Source: UBA965 sp046303375 (lineage in GTDB: Bacteria > Chloroflexota > Chloroflexia > Chloroflexales > Roseiflexaceae). From it: a stretch of 37,707 nucleotides of DNA. Below, piece after piece: positions 32,301-35,107 of the stretch (positions are counted from its first letter, which is position 1; every line of letters starts with the position of its first letter). The stretch lies in contig JBKCGB010000172.1 of NCBI GenBank assembly GCA_046303375.1, positions 1 through 37,707 of the forward strand, written 5' to 3'. A model generated the notes under the pieces. The model did not search any database, had not been told where the DNA came from, and was given only the letters and a program-made list of their open reading frames with translations. The position numbers and the translations under genes are program-made.

Positions 32301-34341
32301 GCATTCCACCGTATTCGCTTGCTCCAATTGGGATTTTGACTTCGAGTGAACCACTCACACGCATGTCGCCTTTGAGTGATTGATCGTCCTTATATGGGCT
32401 GTCTTTGTACGTAGCATAGTTGGTGTCTTTGGTACGCTGAATCTGTCCGAGTTTGTCGTTGCTTGGCCAGTCATATACTGCATTGTGCAGGTACATGTTT
32501 TTGTACAAACTGTCAGCGGTCAGAGCGGCTTTGAGTGGCACAATCTGCAAATCAACCACCATCGGCCGTACATTTGTGCTTTGTGGAATATTTTCTACTT
32601 TCAGCTCGTATGGTGCTGTGCCACTGAATGGCTGTGATTTACTGGCATGATTTACATTGCTAATGGCCGTACCGGCTGCAGTCGCATACAATTCGCTGCT
32701 GCTGTCGAGTGCATCACGGACCCCGTCATTGTCGTTGTCTTGATCAAGGAAATCAGGAATGCCATCACTGTCGCTGTCCCGACAACTGACGATAGTGCTT
32801 GCACTCGCTTTCGTGCTGACGAGATGTGTCGGACATTCTTCTCCATCGAGTTTGCCGTCACTATTGGTATCTGATGCTAACGGATTGCTATACAACTGTA
32901 GTGTATTGTTGTTGTAGTTAGATGGAACAGTGACTTCGATATTATCAGGAATACCATCGGAATCGGTATCGGGGTAACGTAGAGATGTGCCAATTTGGAG
33001 TTCGGCAAAGTCGTTGAGACCATCAGAGTCAGTGTCACGACTATTGGGATTTGATTGATTAAGGTACTCTGTTTTGTCGTCGACACCATCGCTATCCGTG
33101 TCACTCAGCAGGGGATTGCTATTAAATTGGGCTTCATCGCTATTGCTCAGGCCGTCATTGTCGTCATCGGCAGTACTTGTTGAACTCGTAGTGCGCGTAC
33201 TAATTGCACGCGTGTTTTGGAGTTGTCGTGTCTCAGAGGGATTGCTGCTGCCGGCTGCGGGGAGTGCCAGTCCAAGACCTTGGGTCGCCGCAGATTCCAA
33301 CGGTGTGAACACAACAGTAGGTTTGCTCTGTGGTGTGGTATCTGCTGGCGGATCGCGGCTCGAATTCGCTGCGACAGCTCGTGGAACCCTATCGAATGGC
33401 TGATAAATAATCATGCCTACCACTATAATCGTGATAGGTAAGTAGAGACGATTCCGGAAGTGGAGTACGATCAGCCCAACGAGGACAGCAATAATTGTCA
33501 CGAGTAGCCCAGCAAACATGCGCGATGAATCGGCAGGCTGCATGCCCAAATACTGTGCCAGTGTGGCAAGGGGTTGATTCATTGCTCGTTTGAGCGCCAA
33601 GCCCGTGCGTGCATAGTTTGAGTATGTAGATGTAATCGTGGTGCGTACCGCCTGCATCGATGCGGTAGCAGGGAACAATAATTCGAGTTTGACCGATTGT
33701 GGTAGTCCATCAGTATCGATTTGCATTGTGCCGGTGCCTGTGCCAGCACGGAACTGTTCGTTGGCACTGACATCGTTCCACTGCGCATCATGTTGGATGC
33801 CATGTTTGCGATCAGCATCAAGTGATCGTTGCATCTGCTGGGCAAATGCTTGTCCGTCAAATGTAAATGCGTAGATGCGTTGCTGACGATCACGTTCATT
33901 TACATCACTTACCCCCGACAACAGCGACAGCATGTTGAGTTGGCTCATCTGTGCGGCGTTAACTTGTGTCCATGTATTGCCCTGGCGCGTAAAAACCTGG
34001 CCACGCTCGCGCCGAATCTCGAGTAGTACGGATTCATTAAATTCATCAGTGATGCGAATGCGGCTACTTTGTTGTGATTCATCAACGTGCGCTTCGATGC
34101 GTATACGCTGGTGTTGTTCATTCATACCAGTGTTCGCAATCGATGGCCGGAGCGCAGTGTATTGATCAATAGTGCTAGTTACATCGTAGGCGCCACTTAA
34201 CTGAATGGTTTGCCAGGCGTTTTTGACTTGCTGGGTAGGGGTTAACGTGCGTGCAACCTGTATAAACAAGGCACTTGCACTCACTATAATCCCACAGAGC
34301 ACTACCAGGAGCACAACTACGGCTGAACGCGACATACGCAT
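14338..34341 (-). CDS. Giant multidomain surface protein (6,667 aa; TSP3, LamG, discoidin, propellers, P domain)
   Basis: The open frame reaches 34518, but the start is set at 34341, with AAGGAG at 34353-34348, a consensus promoter upstream and a membrane segment at residues 5-25. A domain of about 245 residues follows, then two more membrane helices (275-295 and about 301-318). Next come TSP3 calcium-type repeats (about 387-549), an unrecognised region, a hydrophobic helical module (about 1091-1341), a second TSP3 block (about 1589-1729) and nine LamG domains (about 1748-4450). A beta-propeller (about 4604-4932) follows, then several Ig-like domains joined by D-x-x-x-P junctions, a P/Homo B domain (about 5952-6091), a seven-unit RCC1 propeller (about 6308-6584) and an FN3-like end with VFIPLM. 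It is probably exposed on the cell surface and held by the N-terminal helices. Its function is unknown; adhesion, a cell-surface fibre or a delivery device are possible. Confidence 0.85.
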   Translation of the reverse strand: MRMSRSAVVVLLVVLCGIIVSASALFIQVARTLTPTQQVKNAWQTIQLSGAYDVTSTIDQYTALRPSIANTGMNEQHQRIRIEAHVDESQQSSRIRITDEFNESVLLEIRRERGQVFTRQGNTWTQVNAAQMSQLNMLSLLSGVSDVNERDRQQRIYAFTFDGQAFAQQMQRSLDADRKHGIQHDAQWNDVSANEQFRAGTGTGTMQIDTDGLPQSVKLELLFPATASMQAVRTTITSTYSNYARTGLALKRAMNQPLATLAQYLGMQPADSSRMFAGLLVTIIAVLVGLIVLHFRNRLYLPITIIVVGMIIYQPFDRVPRAVAANSSRDPPADTTPQSKPTVVFTPLESAATQGLGLALPAAGSSNPSETRQLQNTRAISTRTTSSTSTADDDNDGLSNSDEAQFNSNPLLSDTDSDGVDDKTEYLNQSNPNSRDTDSDGLNDFAELQIGTSLRYPDTDSDGIPDNIEVTVPSNYNNNTLQLYSNPLASDTNSDGKLDGEECPTHLVSTKASASTIVSCRDSDSDGIPDFLDQDNDNDGVRDALDSSSELYATAAGTAISNVNHASKSQPFSGTAPYELKVENIPQSTNVRPMVVDLQIVPLKAALTADSLYKNMYLHNAVYDWPSNDKLGQIQRTKDTNYATYKDSPYKDDQSLKGDMRVSGSLEVKIPIGASEYGGMPLNACVANNSCGAYDSTDIRPKWLNFDKLQLYGIGASYARNADGSNITSQLILTVPIYPVEDPITGSRVAYSASIYYESNGRNWINTHNTRLLWVVSTVQDYCPPKDGEPDSTCEDSQRQELVRVVQSYYGNWMLAGASVKDTVAASEAAVIVEDASKPNINTISKRRKEIITVRNKLDEAFVSTPRFRVNDTSSPETSIINLLDSRTNASLRASNYGMDLTSFTATYKRYDTSLESIRLYTTDMQEILNQAICTNFLSTSCSSTTVRQLKIQCLTNTALVQDVRCRPSVLIASSNTERTSGLASGGTLSLSDASTREFRNIAGQFFKVVKNDQVSESDANAYVWRSLSDDEIGAEVNMVAPYADDASTPPSDTTLANQLATYGSTLATVFFVVFATPHTRSFEPNAVQNTIETIPPIEFGDNVTATWGDLIVEFIDNYAELVGLGDENDDSDDRQEKIVSGALDASDNIVSVIQSVLDVQTDWAELTGAEKGFNVIGTLVAVTKVIVLVGVGTFGNQFSKDTTQKIEIAFNAADLTVKIAELVFECRNVYQVVQSGVSVATQASRSFAAIKTTWSAMGKLSKALTVVGVVVGVGLAVTAMAFAIIAAKFGWQIGNAVAAFVGQIVALAILTAISLAGPIGALIAAIIGAIDALATLICSTLSEKQQRSSAGQWLCGGISGLLANLFTWYKSSLVVDPDDQYSRSIEIEPDRQNIGLINTSQGFVQNNTWKMRLSVVDKIEKMPFPATWMALPWFWQWLNQNERETDFRYNLSPNQVDQRGSLSIGSQYHQYTRISDPDFSWQLQQYVSYESSLTNTGVNQKLPDLWLSKAWKAERQTCFVIYIFALFFVFPIPICFIEDQSDTDYLNVNESNQTVFDIFPATIDEFNRFRAVNATQYTFEWSLPTDTPQFPSFVDADNDGLTAEVENQIQTTDTRWDSDDDNISDKDEYTLGSSPNATDTDLDGMTDQEELIIGSSPTKIDSDGDGLTDGEEVVRVVNGQRVGGWDVAYDIVDDVPLVTWMGSDPTKADKDGDGIIDMREKIFGLSPYAKNSPDILAITGIMSEGRFPVYSVDFNDAGNPGMADAGTINNTTTCIGGCSTENSVFRTPGIKLTGTQQLSAGAANRMLLSPEFTVSARIFARRNDTSRTYFDAIITQAGLFSLARNDDGTLYIDINTDTGRTQINTNYKVPALRPVSVTVSYDGAVVILYADGKEVMRTIVTGRPRDTDSNNNELRIGGWQSSRAMYQCGAQESNCSSYETGTSWQGSIDDVAMFATALTPLDIAQLHAGTFQSDNNLIVRPGDSMVVASTLKSKLLNRDMQGISSVSTRSNEYAIAAESPLGFSVAHNASINAESVITVPGSVDDTQTTTTYKLGCTFANVELCLKLDETPTTTATRFTDLSNMSRHIVCHTVLCANYVESERAWKFTKNSDQSDYSMLLDVGVGNSISSRDFTVAFWYKPTESFTNKRTFLSNGKAGKNAFALYGQNTNPVGGEDMTKAIVPVFQIGESRLQASTGIPYVGSSGNSWTHIAFRARVIRSFMDGNTPKLEISRQIFVNGRNVSLNAADNSAIIDAPSEAFGTLILGNDTNNAASVVTGTNNYALGFMRDIQVYSAALNHQQIRTIASNCDDPWLISCSSASTTTSRDDTSAFAQANNSTLTCITSTSCMATYRHADGMAAYLHQHAFSIYMTFETSSAADQTLWSSTNPTTANRITLDVTNGRIRFNYAAGSVSTSDTISPNVTYVVVATVDGLTMRLHVYRSSGSMQSATATINALADGPLDPIVVGNNATVMRDVRIFRQAMVPRNEAAYVRYVFDGVIGSDLARIPQSDQIAVTNTASVKVISSDPNFEKYPLADMCVLESTRICMPFMSSDVRDYMGPVASAGSGTTVTTVNANLAIDSNTTNTLAVTSASGQPWYEIDLRSVKAIRTLRIHTDTSANWGGAIIALSNESLASVNAQSAVQSRAVTWQYALCGNQDTCNTTTPPAIIERNFESGNNATMARYVHIRMFGTSTRTLSLKELEVNPVSSNNILPTGTHIQLQACGTHCPAIQAGAARFWRSNQTYIDTNNSINGVFNLSREMTMMGWFKFDTTTTTLIAPNLNTSKNGISIGVANGKAYLATPTGAYTATTTLEINRWYHLAFVKQASGANVYVNGISETLTSKVLSNTYQTATYRFGGPHSFWAAGVQLNDKALSTEEIRLAFQRRTQDLHIGFDVPAQSRVFSDTVNINLRLDCMSVCPQSGLPGRINNAVRFSGTQGVQLTTTTNEYVSQLFSQAGRYTISMWVKPSYYAQWVMGTNTGLYATSAPALNLAIRADGTMEMRRLTSTNNTYSALASTTVMPLNQWSHVLYSFDSATRRETLIVNQQVTNQTVSSAANFYRGPLTFGSGFVGELDAIDLRSEALILANDASMLISQAPHWQLRFEETITSQAPAFSQGNAVSPTVSTPFLALPDHTVVGDAVTGSIRWGLQRNTVSATCATTATNATCPAFGIAGLSGAAINFDGQQSMLLVQQPTSIMSAMQNGGTVQLSVRPEAGVTSTQTLLRYGNDTTSALEVRITPDYYIAVKAGSYAYTSTTAIAAGWNHIAFTYGVNGFTYIQNGLSNTNQTLSNTVTLPVFATIPDARVSIGGRINAATVVDAFYGGIDDITFMPSRIVMRNAFVDARQQMAMSTSKKQLDAFVVDADVAAITVNIPAYVPKLATNYLIYAIDPTSYVETVKTTITAPNSLSNTYTTQTADCVDDLSEHPVAFCPVFDTRFNNGIEGRYAITIDAYDIVNNHSFITTTTLLDDTPPVASIVPLPQGSSVYTVTRNLVTNEPMIHINVNVTDPTLRNANGAAGSGVKAVKIKLYDISGRLITLIPLEARRLPNSNVWHTLATLPFSNPTGFYKVSVIATDMMNNTNPVELVVAGDANPIEVDGAPPKDIGVFPSPLIPNLYLVSNRQPATGTVSDAGEGRPALQKNLRVRLDFESDPEQDTYFDNRGDSKFIATCDACPFVREDSSLGNQRVALFNITGNKQAIRVINASNVITGTYTIALLAKITDSGTLVGSGVASNPRLRIMVERDSSYTPTAKKFVLKSLRGNNILRSTLKLDAERWYYIVFSESSDTLTLSVGTQLTAMTTTSMAYRGDLTINTPDLLIGAIASGTTGTLIEDGFRGSIDDVLVSSFIVEPSELIGRSVALGSGVATHQTRLVMADDGYAVQDTLSASLRYYSTVSQARLPILDSTRGIQSDICNGEYTREPMTCPTLGNGFVGTGITIQRESDGVFLAPQMVQGITDTLSAALRVRLDADTQTGRIASIVSSNPTDTALMVHTWYDHTQESILVTVEDSDGTGMYEHSIPVTAPEYGQWYHLGITSARQNNTTVIAVYLNGMYVFGFDDSELRWQNPTIRVGGAENDGALGLRVDDISYFAKALDAREMTYLDRGMHAVVTIPFDNTQAIDALRENDDSVYHHELTYLPGTTPFTITNGIIGSGALLLDGNDTVSMYDTDGLTVPYNDNPWSLAAWIKPTRTTGELVRGSLDGYTYVLDFVANKLRFRMGSYEVTSQAVYTLPSTAQALAVIYDGTNVKMYLDQQDIPLTVVETQEPFIPDVNIARRVASTLSSTAGDNGAWRATDGNTNRVTELGSVALTQATANPSWTMDFGSLQYIDAIDIYTAACCAQAMQELRVDVLGADNTQVLWSYQVPDSVVVAEKLRVTPPTNTQGRSIRISIPTTGTDTAQLGIAEVVVVQGARLVIGDQYHGMIDDLRIYQHALNANERRILAQSGWRTSTLSSSINGNVWSTAYPENLEINAILQSVTRDNVDNRTFYKGEHTLWNGRVDTRRPQIVATEIQDTDTGLYRYTIDINDRNLNPASVQTPCGQRLDAELQQHNSVAYISQNSAVDGTLREPTRMVGSCEYGIVPDIIQVQRQQIAATSQLVAGARYHYTAQANSIAVIDAHSPDTLIQRSIPVSGTIQSLVMSSDKHTLVALNRSADALFISTFDISTTPESPQYLGELRINTAVNVVDATMANNDTQLIILTDGTRQQLMNITLTNLSSPIQNLSRDVIAGTRGYALTSSHAVVSLAQGDDGVAFYQIDSDGTLQLAQVLQTSGYVHHVMAKDTYLYVIVDDVPLQNGVAANVPNMLLTYAYLDSDSYALTSPLQPISSYVHTSLSDDLYTVDAYHIRQVIPYLGDDVMVLSALATDEYCDVACQRISIMDTTSVTPTLRSETQFRGTAQAIAIAKNDVLVLQQGTTNNTAQLTSFQVSDRRWAATACDRASNCSEQAATSGISSQLVRSAPIQAGAFMLNAMVAYTQTESLDFHFRADAPAGVLTMTLLIDNQPQLTHVPRNIIDDSQPPVSVEYVFTLPTITTGRHVAQLVYQTVDSPSAQVSPRYSFIVDTKAPTLSIRDSIVGVQNLINDYIEVNVRIVDDSELLSYNIRNAVTAAIYPISSTVYTQSTSTGVEQIVLASVYVPRGSLSQPLIPIIVEAYDKAGNAVSRRFDVRVDDSAPQLENAQVSANINGKMTPLTANSTITPTTTLDLNVNWSRISDISAITLRQLEYQVTTVVRSDAYDSALVSTALRTPGLNTVEASRIQIGVRTSDSLDNSAVTRLPDVYVDSALTPDYTLFDETSPVYRGWLNNGCAVLGYDERTIVRYDGQQFATTWDSQAVRFNWQGANWDTDGDLFIYIDSKIGGTVNAFRPDKYTNDLATQQTNGESFIVLPANVAGRAIAPVGTAQALTDWRTRLFRAQNSRNTAFVEGADYVIYVGDSAHASLWAWNATNNTWELSESRPQYRFETDNYLDHSDLRLDFGAIDYDASTPFGVVAFATTESLFMPWASFPTSNPSRNSMYDDKIVVLPFINGYAWPSLSDNVCARQSASIPSTTQIQASLVSTPSGASMRSVADAFANTEPDAVQMAIDETTSLCALLTDDSWCQTIRELQTTSMAGSALLAGLRSINVQSQAPVLGNNSVVTYTLRIANTSTVATTTIYGIAQTYGGVWLTTSNNANVTSGGNYTYHTVSDAVLRDYLILQIPPIAANGVYTVTLNGLIDIDKAQSIAEDRIATGDIAKVEIRLTDRNPQNNPLTNRTIEWLNASVRIDTQAPTHVTPTLHQVVRVGNTTLRGTVVDESPVSGVEIMYGYNNTSLSQRKFCSVDLSNQWQCALVIPPGSTSLKYRLRATDRYGLVGLWSSDYVTPVDTDRPIFVLDANTLALTRSTLVGGNRIQMSGLITDSTSISTLTVCDESEIACDTIDAATVTATTQTYTATQTLNTPIDAQPCSALNFSDYTVYPLPQTAPATARVTDIAVEVRISHASAQHVELWLRSPSGTRVALVTSTRAAMTNLVAVFSDNNTTATTALQGTIATTASPVQVHPDGALTTLVGESVNGTWAILACNRTASPLGAFVSSRLSITSQSQPRTINSTWAYTLSNTENLDGVVRTYSMWARDTAGNLSAQRRVSLKIDTVAPVLSVIPRGTSSISATQEFNLFTGTIAEGSPTPPELFAKLYKDDVLVRTLPLALTRATNSSQQIQGFVSGRSSNVYSWALPFDPAKYDKGIYYVQFYTADALGNTLVSSRYVFDNPTHAAPQIEWVADRPPFVPTTAQIEFALKSNYEATTVDVEFSDDMPPADDVSTTVGTWSYGDPSDLVQHPTIAALHGQQIQQLAVGTYIGAALLANGDVNLWPIAAGSTISTAIQLQNVQHIALADDILADDARLLLITGDGRVGQLITDTLTYPLGNTTAVQIDAGRTHNVALLNTGQVLTWQTDTTGVTTQAISNTTHITQVSAGDGFTVTLDDAGRVSAWGRNNRGQTNVPIPAPTDEPIIAIATGYAHTIALRADGSVLAWGDNTFGQTSVPTTLTDVVYISAGAYTSAAVQSDGTVTIWGRNRMTVPHSVNIIALGYQTTMMEWKPFRYTLDSDLVLPASGDVQRQVVTVTGIQPGRRYRYTITARNAMGTASKTGVFFSRVARSQVFIPLMTGATEPAAPVGER
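14590..15420 (-). repeat. Single seven-unit RCC1 propeller at the C-terminus of the giant protein
   Basis: Seven units can be counted, opening with TWSYGDPSDL and closing with VTIWGRNRMTVP. Only the last three carry the classical W-G-x-N-x-x-G-Q strand; the first four are degenerate. The unit type is the same as in the 1,908-aa partner, which supports a common origin or mutual assembly. Confidence 0.65.
16070..16488 (-). other. P/Homo B domain within the giant protein
   Basis: The segment ITDIAVEVRISHASAQ-type strand (here VTDIAVEVRISH), the VELWLRSPSGTRVAL strand and the VNGTWAILACNR strand are the hallmarks of the proprotein convertase P domain (PF01483). In known proteins it sits after a subtilisin-like protease, but no protease is present in this protein. 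Confidence 0.75.
19545..20530 (-). other. Beta-propeller segment within the giant protein
   Basis: About 330 residues of repeated strands of the type NSIAVIDAHSPDTLIQ, HTLVALNRSADALFI and GDDGVAFYQIDSDG resemble LVIVD/WD40-like propellers. The blade number was not resolved. Ca- or ligand-binding residues are not evident. Confidence 0.55.
20992..22003 (-). other. LamG domain with an inserted F5/8 (discoidin) domain
   Basis: The LamG opens with AVVTIPFDN and NPWSLAAWIKP and closes with LVIGDQYHGMIDDLRIYQHAL. Between the strand VKMYLDQQ and that closing strand lies a complete discoidin-like domain (21087-21508) with NGAWRATDGNT and PSWTMDFGSLQYIDAIDIY. This is the only LamG here without the two-cysteine motif. 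Confidence 0.65.
22010..29100 (-). repeat. Array of eight further LamG domains in the giant protein
   Basis: LamG jelly-roll units lie at about 28445-29100, 27415-28175, 26855-27355, 25665-26735, 25040-25665, 24320-25035, 22760-23400 and 22010-22720. Each has a middle W-K/R-P or equivalent strand (for example YTISMWVKP) and a closing GxIDDxxxY strand (for example GGIDDITFM). Two Ig-like domains separate the sixth and seventh. The unit at 25665-26735 carries an inserted discoidin domain at 26218-26664. All eight carry a C-x(2-10)-C motif ahead of the core. Confidence 0.7.
29155..29575 (-). repeat. Thrombospondin type 3 repeat block 2
   Basis: At least five D-x-D-x-D-G units can be read, such as DADNDGLT, DSDDDNISD, DTDLDGMTD, DSDGDGLTD and DKDGDGIID. 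Each is followed by an E-L or E-K segment and a GxxP turn. TSP3 repeats bind calcium and are rigid when loaded. This block lies directly before the LamG array. Confidence 0.85.
30320..31070 (-). other. Hydrophobic helical module of the giant protein
   Basis: About 250 residues are predicted helical. An amphipathic acidic start (WGDLIVEFIDNYAELVGLGDEN) is followed by a strongly hydrophobic Gly/Ala-rich stretch. That stretch contains VVGVVVGVGLAVTAMAFAII and IVALAILTAISLAG/IGALIAAIIGAI, enough for two to four membrane-spanning helices. A further hydrophobic hairpin (FVIYIFALFFVFPIPICFI) lies at about 29720-29785. I recognise no family. Confidence 0.5.
32695..33180 (-). repeat. Thrombospondin type 3 repeat block 1
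   Basis: Repeated D-x-D-x-D-G motifs are seen: DDDNDGLSN, DTDSDGVDD, DTDSDGLND, DTDSDGIPD, NSDGKLDG, DSDSDGIPD and DNDNDGVRD. This is a calcium-binding stalk-like block on the outer side of the N-terminal membrane helices. Confidence 0.85.
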
Positions 34342-34395
34342 ACAATGCTCCTTAAGAGGGGAATCTACGGTTGTGGCACGATGCAAGATGAATAA

Positions 34396-34424
34396 ATTAT
34401 ATAGGTGCTTCGATGGAATGTCAA
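34396..34424 (-). promoter_or_regulatory. Consensus sigma-70 promoter of the giant operon
   Basis: On the minus strand TTGACA (34424-34419) and TATAAT (34401-34396) are both perfect and separated by exactly 17 bp, with AT-rich DNA upstream. The expected start lies near 34389, giving a leader of about 48 nt before the ATG at 34341 and its AAGGAG site. I see no operator-like palindrome over it. Confidence 0.85.
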
Positions 34425-34520
34425 TAAAAAGTAACGATATATCAATAAAATATAAACAATTTCGCATTAATGCATAATTTATTGAAATGCACATCACGTA
34501 TAGCGGTAAATGAGGCAATC

Positions 34521-34580
34521 ATGTCTAACGAAGCGCCCCGACAATATGGCGTTGATGCCCCGCAAGCAATATTCCCAATC
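34521..34580 (+). pseudogene. Remnant of a second GH116 gene start
   Basis: From ATG 34521 the first 20 codons read MSNEAPRQYGVDAPQAIFPI. The intact GH116 gene downstream begins MRNDASRQYGVDATQATFPL, so 13 of 20 positions are identical, including the block RQYGVDA. Similarity stops abruptly after 34580 and the frame ends at a TAG at 34632-34634. This is the 5' end of a lost or displaced paralogue. The rest of the 34342-34672 interval holds only the promoter of the giant gene and a possible weak -10 (TATAGT, 34630-34635) for the next ORF. Confidence 0.65.
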
Positions 34581-34672
34581 CATAGGCAACCGCGGTTCGC
34601 TTGTCCACAAATGTGGTGTTTTGTAGCGCTATAGTGGGGTGATGACACGCGTCGATAGAGTAGGAGGTATGC

Positions 34673-35038
34673 ATGCTGGCAGATGGAGTAACGGGGTGTG
34701 AGTACTATGCCTGGGATCCTGCCCCCTACGAGAGTAATCCAGATGACTTCGAACCTGATGATTACGTCGACGAATCCGGCGATGAAGACGACGATGAGCT
34801 GGATTACTATGACCATGACGAAGATGTCACTTGTGACGACAATCCGGGTCACAATGGGCCCGATGATTTCGTCAATGATCACGGCGAACGCGCATGGGAC
34901 GACAACGTCTACAACGGGGTTGACCCCTACGACGAAAATCCAGATGACTTCGAACCCGATCGTTTCGTCTACAGCAACGAAAACGACGATGATATTGATT
35001 ACTATGGATACGACGAAGATGACCCATACGAAGTCTGA
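34673..35038 (+). CDS. Extremely acidic, Tyr-rich small protein with internal duplication
   Basis: This is a 121-aa protein with 34 Asp and 13 Glu against two Arg and no Lys, plus about 13 Tyr. I recognise no family. It is likely real, because a perfect AGGAGG (34662-34667) lies 5 nt before the ATG. It is built from a duplication: NPDDFEPD occurs at residues 22-29 and again at 89-96, each followed by a D/E/Y-rich stretch ending in YDHDED or YGYDED. The DNA copies share a 20-nt identical block 201 nt apart. There is no signal peptide or membrane segment. Such proteins may bind metal or a basic partner, but no function can be assigned. The stop lies in front of the promoter of the GH116 gene. 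Confidence 0.6.
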   Translation: MLADGVTGCEYYAWDPAPYESNPDDFEPDDYVDESGDEDDDELDYYDHDEDVTCDDNPGHNGPDDFVNDHGERAWDDNVYNGVDPYDENPDDFEPDRFVYSNENDDDIDYYGYDEDDPYEV

Positions 35039-35060
35039 TAAAGGCATTCCCTCAAGGCGG

Positions 35061-35092
35061 TATAATAGCAGCAACCGCAATTCGTGCTATTA
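35061..35092 (+). promoter_or_regulatory. Promoter -10 with overlapping inverted repeat upstream of GH116 gene
   Basis: A perfect TATAAT lies at 35061-35066. TAATAGCA (35063-35070) and TGCTATTA (35085-35092) are exact 8-bp inverted repeats with a 14-nt spacer. The left arm therefore overlaps the -10, and the right arm ends just before the AAAGGGG ribosome site (35096-35102). No convincing -35 hexamer is seen at the usual distance. This could be an operator or a hairpin in the leader. Confidence 0.5.
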
Positions 35093-35107
35093 CGCAAAGG
35101 GGCGATT

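Noticed and set aside
8612..34424. Polymorphic toxin or contact-dependent inhibition system
   Set aside because: No C-terminal toxin domain, immunity gene, Rhs or hemagglutinin repeats were seen. The hydrophobic module alone does not support the call.
8775..34477. Many plus-strand open frames of 60-300 codons opposite the two giant genes (for example 13328-14221 and 21640-22269)
   Set aside because: They mirror the minus-strand coding frame, give unrecognisable Cys/His-rich sequences and lack ribosome sites. The minus-strand frame is open over 25 kb with clear domains.
34342..34518. N-terminal extension of the giant protein by 59 residues
   Set aside because: The extension covers the consensus promoter and leader, and the ribosome site and membrane segment fit the start at 34341.
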